DNA of 64,000 bases from Chryseobacterium sp. ERMR1:04 (lineage in GTDB: Bacteria; Bacteroidota; Bacteroidia; Flavobacteriales; Weeksellaceae), in the NCBI RefSeq assembly GCF_001297705.1, contig NZ_LIRF01000003.1, forward strand, positions 1,426,001 through 1,490,000, read 5' to 3'. Position numbers and translations under genes: made by a program. The notes below the pieces were generated by a model that worked only from the letters and a program-made list of their open reading frames with translations, was not told where the DNA came from and did no database searches. Of this stretch, positions 17,533-25,910 are shown piece after piece; positions within the stretch are counted from its first letter, which is position 1; each line of letters starts with the position of its first letter.

Positions 17533-17982
17533 ATGCCTGTAAAACAAAATAACATCTCAGAAATAGCCTTGGAATTAGGGTTGGCAATGGGAGAAATGAA
17601 AAGCCGATTGCGGCAGAAGATTCAGGCAAAAATTAATGAATATGATCCTGATCTTTCTTTTGAACTTATAGAAATACTCGGACTTCTCAGCAGGAATAAC
17701 GGAATAAACCAGCAGGAAATAAGCAGTAAAGTAAGCAAAGATAAATCAAGCATTACCTATCTTATCAATAGTCTTGTAAAGCGGGAATTGGTTGAACGGG
17801 TAGAAAATACAACGGACAGAAGAAATAAACAAATCTTCCTTACTGTAAAAGGAAATGAAATTGTAGAAACCGTTTATCCCTGGGCATTGGAGCTGTATAA
17901 AAAAGCTGCTGATGATCTTGATGAAGATGATATAAACAGGGCTCTTCTCTTAGTAAAAAAAATGACCGCAAATCTGGAATAA
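17533..17982 (+). CDS. MarR-family transcriptional regulator
   Basis: 149 residues with a winged helix: SRNNGINQQEISSKVSKDKSSITYLINSLVKRELVERVENTTDRRNKQIFLT (about 55-108) contains the recognition helix and the D-R-R wing motif of MarR proteins. Members repress or activate genes in response to small molecules or oxidation. The universal stress gene follows after 21 bases and is probably co-transcribed. The gene is divergent from the Moco block, whose promoter it could also control. The ligand is unknown. Confidence 0.88.
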   Translation: MPVKQNNISEIALELGLAMGEMKSRLRQKIQAKINEYDPDLSFELIEILGLLSRNNGINQQEISSKVSKDKSSITYLINSLVKRELVERVENTTDRRNKQIFLTVKGNEIVETVYPWALELYKKAADDLDEDDINRALLLVKKMTANLE

Positions 17983-18003
17983 CTGAATTTTACACTAATT
18001 AAT

Positions 18004-18852
18004 ATGAGAACAATACTTATACCTGTTGATTTTACATCAACTACAGAAAACGCAGTAAGGCTTGCTGCTGAATGGGCAAAGCAGTTTGAATACACGCATA
18101 TTATTCTTTTAAAAACATCTAAAGAGTCTGAATTTGATTATCTGCATATGGCAGAAGGTCATTCATTTGTTAATGAAGAAAATGTCAACAGCCTGTTGGA
18201 AAAAACAGAAGTACTGCTGAAGACGTTAAGCACGATAATCAACGAAAAATCACCTCAACTAAAAGTCTCAACGGCAGTAAGTGACTGGACGCTTACCAAA
18301 AGCATCAATGAACTGTTAAAAGATCATCCGTCGGTGGAATTGATTATTTTAGGAAGTGACGATCAGGCGGCTTCCAATGACAGTTTTGTTTCAGAAAATA
18401 TTATAAGTATTGCAAGAACAAGCCCTGTTAAGACCCTAATTGTTCCGAATGGATACACGTATACTTCCATCAAAAATATTCTTATCCCATGCGATGTAAA
18501 CGGTATAACAAAGCTAAACCGACTGTTTCATCATAAATCTATTATTCAGGAGCAGGATGTTAATCTTATGTTTTTGAATATTCATACAGAAGAAAAAACG
18601 GAGGCAAATAATGATAAAAAGCAAGAGCTGCAAGAATATATTCATCAATATTTAACCGAGATCCCAAGCAGCATTCACTATTCTTATGATGAAAATATTA
18701 TCAACGGAATTCTGAATTTTGCATCATTGAATAAAACCGACCTTATTATTGCGTTACCGGGAAGACATAGTTTTCTATATTATATGGCGAGCAGAAGTAT
18801 TTCTGAAGGCATTTATCAGAATGTTAATCAGCCTGTTCTGATATTAAAATAA
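18004..18852 (+). CDS. Universal stress protein (two tandem Usp domains)
   Basis: 282 residues. The first domain starts MRTILIPVDFTSTTENAVRLAAEWA and contains IILGSDD; the second starts IKNILIPCDVNG near residue 156 and ends with LIIALPGRHSFLYYMASRSISEGIYQNVNQPVLILK. The G-x2-G-x9-G ATP-binding pattern of classical UspA is only partly kept, so nucleotide binding is uncertain. Bacteroidota often encode such double-domain forms. It is probably co-transcribed with the MarR gene upstream, and a clear hairpin overlaps its stop codon. Confidence 0.88.
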   Translation: MRTILIPVDFTSTTENAVRLAAEWAKQFEYTHIILLKTSKESEFDYLHMAEGHSFVNEENVNSLLEKTEVLLKTLSTIINEKSPQLKVSTAVSDWTLTKSINELLKDHPSVELIILGSDDQAASNDSFVSENIISIARTSPVKTLIVPNGYTYTSIKNILIPCDVNGITKLNRLFHHKSIIQEQDVNLMFLNIHTEEKTEANNDKKQELQEYIHQYLTEIPSSIHYSYDENIINGILNFASLNKTDLIIALPGRHSFLYYMASRSISEGIYQNVNQPVLILK

Positions 18853-18886
18853 TGATCCATCATAGAAATGGATCATTATTCTACTT
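18849..18886 (+). terminator. Terminator after the universal stress gene
   Basis: A 12-bp perfect stem (18849-18860 with 18868-18879, ATAATGATCCAT/ATGGATCATTAT) overlaps the stop codon and is followed by CTACTTTTT. It also lies just past the end of the convergent hydrolase gene. Confidence 0.8.
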
Positions 18887-18966
18887 TTTAGAGATAGGGA
18901 AACAATAAACTTTGAATTTTCACATCATTTGATTCTTTTTTATAGATTCAAAGAGGTATGCAATAC

Positions 18967-20436
18967 TTATTTGTCTTTATTACTGACTTGGGTTTCTACT
19001 TTCAGCTGATCTCTTATTAAGGTAACAGAGCTTAATTTACCATTGTTAAAATCGAATTTTAATAAGTTAGGATAGTCTACAATTTTAAATAATCCATTTT
19101 CCAGATACAGCAATTCATTATCATTTTTTCCTTTAAAATATCCCAAAAGTTGAGATTCTACGTAGAGATGGTTATTTTTTTCTACTATTTTGGTTTCCAC
19201 TTTTTGTCCATAAAGGAAATCATCATACGTTCCTATTAGTTTTTGTTTTAGGCTTAATGGCATCTCCTGAACGTGTTCATTAGCTGGCTTTTTATTCCAA
19301 TCCATCAATGTCAGAATTTTTCTTTGCGCCTGCCCAATCACAGGAATACGATTCTTTTTTTCGCCATTGGCAAGGAATACAAACCCGTTTCCATCTGTCA
19401 TCGTCGCAAAAACACTCCCACCAACTCCAGTATTAGATCCGTTGCATGAAAACCAACCATAGTTGTTATATCCAAAAGACTTTTGCCATCCGTATCCCCA
19501 ACCCCCAACGGCATTTTTTAAAGCGGTGACTTCCGTTACTTTTTGGGCTACACAATGAGAGATCACCTTGTTATTTTTATTGCGCAAGGCATTTTGTATC
19601 TCTATAGAAAGTAGGGCCAGATCAGAAGGTGTAGACCATAACCCAGATGCTCCCACTTGTGGAGTAATCGGTATTCCTGTTTTAATTACGTTTCCGTTTT
19701 CGTCATGAACAAGGGCAATATTGGTTAGGAACCCCTTTTCATTAGGTTGAATCATCGTTGTATTTTTCAAACCTAGAGGTGAAAAAATATGCTCTTTTGC
19801 AAGCTCCGCAATAGACTTATTGAAAGTATCTTCTAACGCCATCTGAACAATTACATACCCGCCTCCACTATATTCGAAATCTGTTCCTGGTGAAAAAAGA
19901 AACTCAATTTCCTTATCATATCTTGGTATCTGCCCTAGAAGACTTTGCTTTATGGTGGGGATTGTATCTCCTTCATAATAATCTGCAAATCCACCTTGAT
20001 TCGTACCAGAAGTATGATTAAAAAACTGTTTCCAGGTTGGACTGTTATTTTCTGTAAACTTACTTTTTGGCAAATGCCAGCGTTTTAGGTACTTTTCTAT
20101 GGGATCATCCAGATTAATTAATCCTTTCTCTTCAAGAATATGACAAAGAAGTGCTGTGATTGGTTTTGTAATAGACGCCGCAGAAAAAGCAGTATTTTCA
20201 TCTATTTTTTCGGGAGAATTGGCAGACTTCACCCCCACTTGATTTGAATACACAATCTTATAATCTTCAAATACAACAAGACTAAATCCTCTAAGCTTGT
20301 ATTTTTCTAATTGTTGATTAAGCTGTAAACTGTCTGTAAGAAAACTATAGTCAGCTTTTTTTGACAATACTTTATTACTTGTCTGGCAACTCGAAATGAT
20401 TAGGATAAAGATGAGTAAATAAATAGCACTTTTCAT
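18967..20436 (-). CDS. Beta-lactamase-family serine hydrolase, lipoprotein
   Basis: 489 residues. A lipobox (IISSC, Cys17) predicts a membrane-anchored lipoprotein. The class C/DD-peptidase fold motifs are present: SITK (S88, K91) as the nucleophile-base pair, a YSGGGY block near residue 192 in the place of Y-x-N, and a C-terminal extra domain after about residue 390. Such proteins act as esterases, D-amino-acid peptidases or occasionally beta-lactamases; the substrate is not predictable. Upstream lie three CGAGTA direct repeats at helical-turn spacing and then the gene of an AraC regulator on the same strand, the likely controller. Confidence 0.88.
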   Translation of the reverse strand: MKSAIYLLIFILIISSCQTSNKVLSKKADYSFLTDSLQLNQQLEKYKLRGFSLVVFEDYKIVYSNQVGVKSANSPEKIDENTAFSAASITKPITALLCHILEEKGLINLDDPIEKYLKRWHLPKSKFTENNSPTWKQFFNHTSGTNQGGFADYYEGDTIPTIKQSLLGQIPRYDKEIEFLFSPGTDFEYSGGGYVIVQMALEDTFNKSIAELAKEHIFSPLGLKNTTMIQPNEKGFLTNIALVHDENGNVIKTGIPITPQVGASGLWSTPSDLALLSIEIQNALRNKNNKVISHCVAQKVTEVTALKNAVGGWGYGWQKSFGYNNYGWFSCNGSNTGVGGSVFATMTDGNGFVFLANGEKKNRIPVIGQAQRKILTLMDWNKKPANEHVQEMPLSLKQKLIGTYDDFLYGQKVETKIVEKNNHLYVESQLLGYFKGKNDNELLYLENGLFKIVDYPNLLKFDFNNGKLSSVTLIRDQLKVETQVSNKDK

Positions 20437-20470
20437 GGTATCGTTTTTTAAATTAAAAATTATTTCGATA

Positions 20471-20572
20471 CAAATATGTGAAAGATGCTCAGGCTATGCG
20501 ACCGAGTAAAAGTAATCGGCCTTATTGGGTAAGAAAAATAAGTACGAGTATGGAAAGAAACGCGTACGAGTA
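20471..20572 (-). promoter_or_regulatory. Promoter with AraC-type direct repeats before the serine hydrolase
   Basis: CGAGTA (plus strand) occurs at 20503-20508, 20545-20550 and 20567-20572, spaced 42 and 22 bases, or about four and two helical turns. The last two are within identical 9-mers GTACGAGTA. A near-consensus -7 box (minus strand CATATTTG, 20471-20478) lies 24 bases from the nearest repeat and about 35 bases before the start codon. This is the layout expected for an AraC-family activator site. Confidence 0.55.
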
Positions 20573-20588
20573 ATTACAAAACACTTTT

Positions 20589-21728
20589 TTACAAATACTT
20601 ACGATAAAAAGTTGGTGTATTCCCCGTATGTTTTTTAAAAGCTGTATTAAAAGAAGATTTTGAATTAAAACCCACTTCATACAAGATTTCAAGAACGGTT
20701 ACCTTACTTTTTGTGACATCTTTTAAAATTTCCATTGCATTTTCTATACGATAGGTATTTACAAAATCATAAAAGTGTTGTCCTAATTGATGGTTAATTA
20801 AAACAGATAATTCCCGAGTCGGAATATCCATATCATTAGAAATATCCTGAATGGTTAACGAAGGATTAAGAAATGGTTTTTCTTCAGCCATATACTTTTT
20901 GAGCCTTACCAACTCTTCATTGTACTCTTTGTCATTTACAGCTAGCTGATCGTTATTTTTCTGTTCTAAAACAATATCGGAAGCAAGCTTCAGTTTTGAA
21001 TCTATATTTCTAAATAAACCGGGATTATTTAAGGCTTTAAATAAATACCAACAAACAATAAATAACTGAAATACGAGAAGTCCAATTTTTATCCACTCAG
21101 AAATATATGGATAATCTGAAAACTTAAAAATATTTTTTAACAGCGTAATTAAATATAAAATAGTCAGTAAAACCGTAAACTGAAACAACCACTGATAGGA
21201 ATTAACACTAGCACCTGCGTAATTTTCAAGATAAAGTTTTTTTGCTTTTCTTAAAATCATAAAAACCGCAACAATATAAACCACCAATTGAATATGTATC
21301 AATATATGATTCAATTGCAGCTCTACCATATGTTGGCGATTTTCAATAAAACTAATTTTAGAAGCCACATCTACTCCATAAAAACGTGGGATTAAAATTA
21401 TATTTGCCACCAAAAATGGAAGCAGGTGCAGCAAATGCTTAGGCTGAAGCTTAAAATCTGAATAACAAACAGACAATACATAGAGGTAAAAAACAGGAAT
21501 TTGCAGAAAAGCAAACATACCTCTCAGCATTCCCAGATTTGAAGGACCGCCAACTGTCAGATTAAACAAATATTCGCTCACATCTATTGCCATTATCATG
21601 AGAAAAGCAGCAAATAAAGTATTGCTTGTTTTGTGATTTGTTTTCACGGTAAGCAGAAAAATAGCAAGAAATAATGAAATGAATAAGGAGATTGCAGTCA
21701 CAACAATTAATACGTTCATCTTATCCAT
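20589..21728 (-). CDS. AraC-family regulator with N-terminal membrane domain
   Basis: 379 residues. Residues 1 to about 235 form seven or so hydrophobic segments, a 7TM sensor-like region. The C-terminal 110 residues are an AraC DNA-binding domain: LTIQDISNDMDIPTRELSVLINHQLGQHFYDFVNTYRIENA followed by the second helix-turn-helix ILYEVGFNSKSSFNTAFKKHTGNTPTFYRKYL. This fused architecture is common in Flavobacteriia and lets a membrane signal control transcription directly. The next gene downstream on the same strand encodes an exported serine hydrolase whose promoter carries direct repeats, a probable target. Confidence 0.9.
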   Translation of the reverse strand: MDKMNVLIVVTAISLFISLFLAIFLLTVKTNHKTSNTLFAAFLMIMAIDVSEYLFNLTVGGPSNLGMLRGMFAFLQIPVFYLYVLSVCYSDFKLQPKHLLHLLPFLVANIILIPRFYGVDVASKISFIENRQHMVELQLNHILIHIQLVVYIVAVFMILRKAKKLYLENYAGASVNSYQWLFQFTVLLTILYLITLLKNIFKFSDYPYISEWIKIGLLVFQLFIVCWYLFKALNNPGLFRNIDSKLKLASDIVLEQKNNDQLAVNDKEYNEELVRLKKYMAEEKPFLNPSLTIQDISNDMDIPTRELSVLINHQLGQHFYDFVNTYRIENAMEILKDVTKSKVTVLEILYEVGFNSKSSFNTAFKKHTGNTPTFYRKYL

Positions 21729-22045
21729 TATTTATTCTTTTTATTGATCATTAATTTCAGAAAAGTTGTTTTTTTTTAGCTTGTAGACAACATTTCAAGG
21801 GTTATATTCGTTTCTTGAGATTCAAACCTGAATCGTGCAAATATAAAAATTAGATTGGAAGTTATCTTTATTTTTTTTCGAAGGGAAAACATCATTTTCA
21901 TAGTCACTTAGAATCCTTACAACACACTTTTTACAAGTCAATGATAAAAAATCACCCTCATTGATCTCATTAAATTAATTCCAATGCATTGAACTAATTA
22001 ACTAACTTTATATTTCCGGTAAAAAGCACTTGAAAACCTTAAAAC
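21729..22045. promoter_or_regulatory. Divergent intergenic region with a promoter for the sensor kinase
   Basis: This 317-base gap holds a plausible plus-strand promoter, TTG at 21989-21991 and TATATTTC at 22009-22016 (17-base spacing, one mismatch to TAnnTTTG), about 30 bases before the kinase start. I see nothing else notable. Confidence 0.45.
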
Positions 22046-24787
22046 TTGTGGAATTATAAAACTTTAACCTGCTTTTTTTTCACTTTCCTTTTTCTTACCA
22101 TTAAGGCGCAGGTAAATTTTGATTATTTTTCGGTAAGCAGAGTTACGCAAGATGATGGGCTTTCACAAGGCTCAAACTATTTCCGATATGAAGACCAAAA
22201 AGGATTTATGTGGATTACAGGAAATGATGCCCTCAACCGCTATGACGGATCTTCTGTAAAGGTGTATAACCTCAATTATTATTTTAAAAACTGCCCTGCT
22301 CTGCAACAGGCTTATGGCTTTGCAGAAGATCAAAACAACCTTTATATAGGTTCTACCAGAGGATTGTACATCTATAATTATCAAAAAGATTCATTTACAT
22401 TAATTGATATTTATAAGGATCTGTCTAAAAATAACACGGCTATTCCTATTGGTTTTAGCGATCATAAGATCTGGTGTTTTAATTTAGATTATCAAATTGT
22501 AAGTTACGATCCGGCAACAAAAAAAATACAATTAGAAATACAATTACCCGTAGATCCTTTAAAATCAATTCATATTTATGATAATAACAGTTTATCGATT
22601 TATCAAAAATTGCCTTTCATTGATGAAGAACAAAATATCTGTTTCGTTACTAAAAATCAAATCATCACTTATCAGATTAAAAGGAAAAAAATCACATCTC
22701 TTTTTAAAACTCCTGATGATATTCTATTTTATTGTGCAACGTATAACAGAAAAACCAAGCTGTTGTATCTAGGGTCTAATCTGGGGATTTATGTTTTAAA
22801 TAATAAGTATCAATTATCAAAAAGGATAACAGAAATTAAGGGGGAGAAATTATTTTCGGTGAATGCTATTTCTATATTTAATAATCTCATTGCCGTTCGT
22901 TCTGCAAATCTTGGGATGTTTTTTTGCGACACCAATTTTTCTACCATTAAAATATTTTCTAAAGGATATGAAAGAAGCTTTTGTTATTCTTTCGATAAAA
23001 TTGGCCGACTTTGGATGTGTGATGATGGTCAGGGTCAAATGATTTTAAATTTCAAAGGTACTTTACTGAAAAATTCCAATGACATTCAAAATGATCTTAA
23101 AAACAGCTTTAAAGAAACCGGCGTGGGAAATATTTCGGAGGCTAAAAACGGAGATTTTATTATTCAGGGAGTTTTTGGTTTACAGTCTAAAACCAATCAG
23201 CTACAATTATTACAGAATAAAAATTACACGAATGTGAGTGTGTTTTTTGATCAATTAAAAAAAGAAAGTTGGCATTCCTATAAAACTGCAGACAATACGG
23301 TGATCATAGAAATGGCTGATGATCATAGAAATCGCAAAATCATCCTGAAAAATTCAAACTGCATTATCAAAAACATTGCTTTTCTACCCAACTACAACCC
23401 TATATTATCCAGTAACGAAGGTATCTTTTGGATCAATATACAAGAGGGGAAATTAGAAAAAATCAATGCACTTTCCCATCAGTCCAATTTTGTAGTCAAT
23501 GCGCTTAGCAATAACCGAATTGCTATAAGTTATCTCAATCATGACATGATATTGGCGAAAATAAATGCTGAAAATAACATCCAGATTCTAGGTAAAATCC
23601 TACCCAATATTCAGTCTTTTTATATACAGGAAGACGAAAAAAAACATCAGTATTGGGTTGGTACCAATGAAGGCGTTTACCTTTTGGATAAAAATTTTAA
23701 AATCCTCACCCATTTTGACAGCAACAACGGCTTAGCAGGAACTTATATCTATGGAATTCTGCTCGATGAGGTTGGAACGGTGTGGTGCAGCCATCAACAT
23801 GGGTTAAGCAGTATTAATACCAAAAATTTTCATATCATCAACTATGATAAAGACGACGGAATACAACATTGGGATTATAACAACAGAAGTTTTTATAAAG
23901 GAAGAGACGGAACGTTGCTTTTCGGTGGTGTGAACGGATTTAATTATTTCAAACCTCCATTAAAACTTAAAAGCTACTATCAACCTGAAATTTATTTAGA
24001 TGAAATTAAAATTAATAATAACAGATTTACCCCCGAAAAAGGAAGCAATAAAATCTCCGAAATTGATGTAAAGAACGATGAGAACAACATTTCATTAAAA
24101 GTTCTGATTAAAGATCTGGAAAATGGAAACCGACAACGATTAATGTATCGATTTAAAAATCTGGATGCGAAGTGGAAACCCATTGCCCATAAATCTCCAT
24201 TAGTCTTGAGCAGCCTATCTCCCGGAGAATACGATTTAGAATTTGGAATTTACAATAAATTCAGTCCCCGTATCATTCCTCAAAAAAAACTTTATATCAA
24301 CATCAAAAAAGCATTCTATCAAACCTTTTGGTTTTGGGCATTTTTAGGAGGTCTTGTCATCGGTGGTTTTATTTTAGCTTACACCCGATGGAAACTGATG
24401 AAACAAAAAAACTATTATCAGCAGCAATTGGCTTTAGAAATGCAGCGAAGTAAAATTACTGCCGATTTGCATGATGATATTGGTTCAACGTTGAGCAGCC
24501 TGCAGATCAACTCAGCAGTTGCTACCGCATTTTTAGAGAAAAATAATATTTCTGAAACCAAGTCTATTTTAAATAAAATACAGCAGCAATCTAAAGATCT
24601 TTCCGAAAACATAGGCGAAATTGTATGGAGTCTGAAACCTGGAAAAGATGAACTGATGACCTTAAGCACAAGGATTCGAAATTTTGCCAATGAAATTTTA
24701 GGAAGTACTGATATTTATTATATTCCATTAGCATTGATGACGAAATTGATGATGAGATTAAAGATATTACAGCAAGGAAAAATCTGA
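22046..24787 (+). CDS. Two-component sensor kinase with beta-propeller sensor, frame broken near the 3' end
   Basis: 913 readable residues. It starts at TTG: the in-frame codon two positions upstream is TAA, and the resulting N-terminus is a good signal peptide ending TIKAQ. Residues about 25-640 are Reg_prop-type propeller repeats (GLSQGSNYFRYEDQKGFMWI and similar). A Y_Y_Y domain (about 660-750) and one transmembrane helix (about 763-783) follow. Then comes a HisKA_3 domain with the phospho-acceptor in ADLHDDIGSTLSSLQIN. The frame ends in the nonsense tail IPLALMTKLMMRLKILQQGKI, while the real continuation, the HATPase domain, is in the -1 frame (24712-25044). One base has been lost between about 24712 and 24730. 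As it stands the protein has no ATP-binding domain. It is paired with the LuxR-type regulator downstream. Confidence 0.85.
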   Translation: MWNYKTLTCFFFTFLFLTIKAQVNFDYFSVSRVTQDDGLSQGSNYFRYEDQKGFMWITGNDALNRYDGSSVKVYNLNYYFKNCPALQQAYGFAEDQNNLYIGSTRGLYIYNYQKDSFTLIDIYKDLSKNNTAIPIGFSDHKIWCFNLDYQIVSYDPATKKIQLEIQLPVDPLKSIHIYDNNSLSIYQKLPFIDEEQNICFVTKNQIITYQIKRKKITSLFKTPDDILFYCATYNRKTKLLYLGSNLGIYVLNNKYQLSKRITEIKGEKLFSVNAISIFNNLIAVRSANLGMFFCDTNFSTIKIFSKGYERSFCYSFDKIGRLWMCDDGQGQMILNFKGTLLKNSNDIQNDLKNSFKETGVGNISEAKNGDFIIQGVFGLQSKTNQLQLLQNKNYTNVSVFFDQLKKESWHSYKTADNTVIIEMADDHRNRKIILKNSNCIIKNIAFLPNYNPILSSNEGIFWINIQEGKLEKINALSHQSNFVVNALSNNRIAISYLNHDMILAKINAENNIQILGKILPNIQSFYIQEDEKKHQYWVGTNEGVYLLDKNFKILTHFDSNNGLAGTYIYGILLDEVGTVWCSHQHGLSSINTKNFHIINYDKDDGIQHWDYNNRSFYKGRDGTLLFGGVNGFNYFKPPLKLKSYYQPEIYLDEIKINNNRFTPEKGSNKISEIDVKNDENNISLKVLIKDLENGNRQRLMYRFKNLDAKWKPIAHKSPLVLSSLSPGEYDLEFGIYNKFSPRIIPQKKLYINIKKAFYQTFWFWAFLGGLVIGGFILAYTRWKLMKQKNYYQQQLALEMQRSKITADLHDDIGSTLSSLQINSAVATAFLEKNNISETKSILNKIQQQSKDLSENIGEIVWSLKPGKDELMTLSTRIRNFANEILGSTDIYYIPLALMTKLMMRLKILQQGKI

Positions 24788-25044
24788 TGCTCATCACTAA
24801 AGAAGCGCTGAACAATATCGCAAAATACAGTAAATGTACCGAGGTTTCAATCATCTTTACCATTTGTGAAACCGAGTACAGGTTAGAAATTAAAGACAAC
24901 GGAATAGGTTTCGATCCGGAAGAAAAAAAAGGAAACGGCATTCACAACATGAAAAAGCGGACCGAAGAAATGCATGGAACATTTGACCTTTTTATTAAAA
25001 ACGGAACAAGCATAAAAATTAGTATCCCTAAATTTAGGGATTGA
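24712..25044 (+). pseudogene. Displaced HATPase domain of the sensor kinase
   Basis: In the -1 frame, residues SISIDDEIDDEIKDITARKN lead straight into LMLITKEALNNIAKYS (N box), DNGIGFD (G1) and GNGIHNMKKR (G2), the complete HATPase_c module of NarL-type kinases. The part before the ATG at 24787 is still protein-like and fits the kinase, which argues for a recent one-base deletion or a sequencing error rather than a natural split gene. The TGATG junction could still let an 85-residue ATPase fragment be translated from 24787 by coupling. Confidence 0.8.
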
Positions 25045-25071
25045 TGCAGAGCCCCTTTCCCTCTACTTTTG
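25025..25071 (+). promoter_or_regulatory. Operator palindrome and promoter of the LuxR-type regulator
   Basis: TCCCTA-AATT-TAGGGA (25025-25040) directly abuts a full promoter, TTG (25041-25043), 20 bases, TACTTTTG (25064-25071). The start codon of the response regulator lies 52 bases further on. The same dyad and the same distance to a -7 box recur before the gene at 25911, so the regulator probably controls both. Confidence 0.6.
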
Positions 25072-25123
25072 TAATGGGGAAAAAGTAAATGATAACATAC
25101 ATTATAACCTGAAACAATAAACA

Positions 25124-25762
25124 ATGATCCGCATTTTTGCATACGACGACAGCCTGGAACGTTTGGCCAGCCTTAAAGCACTGATTAGTCTGAGTGACAA
25201 TTTAGAATACATTGGCAATGCTGAAAACTGTGAAAATGTATTAGCTGAAATGGAAAAATATAATCCTGATGTTGTTTTGATGGATATTAATATGCCCGTT
25301 GTAGATGGAATTGAAGGGTTGAAATTAATAAAAACCCACTTTCCTCAAATAAAAGTTTTGATCCAAACAGCGTACGATGACAGTGAGAAAATTTTCACAA
25401 GCATTTCGAACGGCGCAAGCGGCTACATCCTAAAAAGCGACAATCCCAACCGTATTTTACAGGCTATAGAAGAAGTACATGAAGGCGGCGCATCTATGAA
25501 TCCTGCCATTGCGAAAAGAGTTCTAGAGTATTTTATGCCGACTAAAGAAGCTGAAATTCTTACTCCAAAAGAAAAGGAAGTTTTAAAGTTTTTGGCCGAG
25601 GGTTTCAGTTATAAAATGATTGCTGATAAACTGGGAGTAAGCTACTCAACGATCAATTCTCATATCAAACATATTTACGAAAAACTTCATATTTCCTCTC
25701 TTGGCGAGGCTATTTCATGGTTTTATAAAAACAACCCGCCTTATAGAAATAGCAATGATTAA
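25124..25762 (+). CDS. Response regulator, NarL/LuxR type
   Basis: 212 residues. The receiver domain (1-120) has the acidic pair in FAYDDS, the phospho-acceptor Asp in VVLMDINMP (about residue 53) and the conserved Lys in GYILKSD (about 105). The output domain is a LuxR helix-turn-helix: LTPKEKEVLKFLAEGFSYKMIADKLGVSYSTINSHIKHIYEKL (about 146-188). It is the partner of the broken kinase immediately upstream. An identical dyad (TCCCTA-N4-TAGGGA) precedes both its own promoter and that of the secreted protein gene downstream. Confidence 0.94.
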   Translation: MIRIFAYDDSLERLASLKALISLSDNLEYIGNAENCENVLAEMEKYNPDVVLMDINMPVVDGIEGLKLIKTHFPQIKVLIQTAYDDSEKIFTSISNGASGYILKSDNPNRILQAIEEVHEGGASMNPAIAKRVLEYFMPTKEAEILTPKEKEVLKFLAEGFSYKMIADKLGVSYSTINSHIKHIYEKLHISSLGEAISWFYKNNPPYRNSND

Positions 25763-25819
25763 AATAATCCACTACAGTCACTTTCCTGTCCATTTACTTT
25801 CATATACAACATTTTTACG

Positions 25820-25866
25820 TCCCTATAATTAGGGATTTTTTTGTGTTCTGATTCTTCACAATTTTG
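25820..25866 (+). promoter_or_regulatory. Second TCCCTA-N4-TAGGGA dyad with promoter, also a possible terminator
   Basis: TCCCTA-TAAT-TAGGGA (25820-25835) is followed by a T-run, so it can serve as the terminator of the response regulator gene. It also sits 23 bases before a near-consensus -7 box CAATTTTG (25859-25866), exactly the spacing seen at 25040-25064. The start of the 640-residue gene is 45 bases after the box. Confidence 0.55.
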
Positions 25867-25910
25867 AGGTAATTAATTTTTTTAAAAACTAATGACTAAA
25901 AATATTCACC

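Noticed and set aside
18967..20436. True beta-lactamase resistance gene
   Set aside because: The SxxK motif is shared by many esterases and peptidases; the long C-terminal extra domain and lipobox fit the general serine hydrolase group better.
24700..24790. Programmed -1 frameshift in the sensor kinase
   Set aside because: No slippery heptamer followed by a strong hairpin is visible in the overlap, so a mutation or sequencing error is a simpler explanation.
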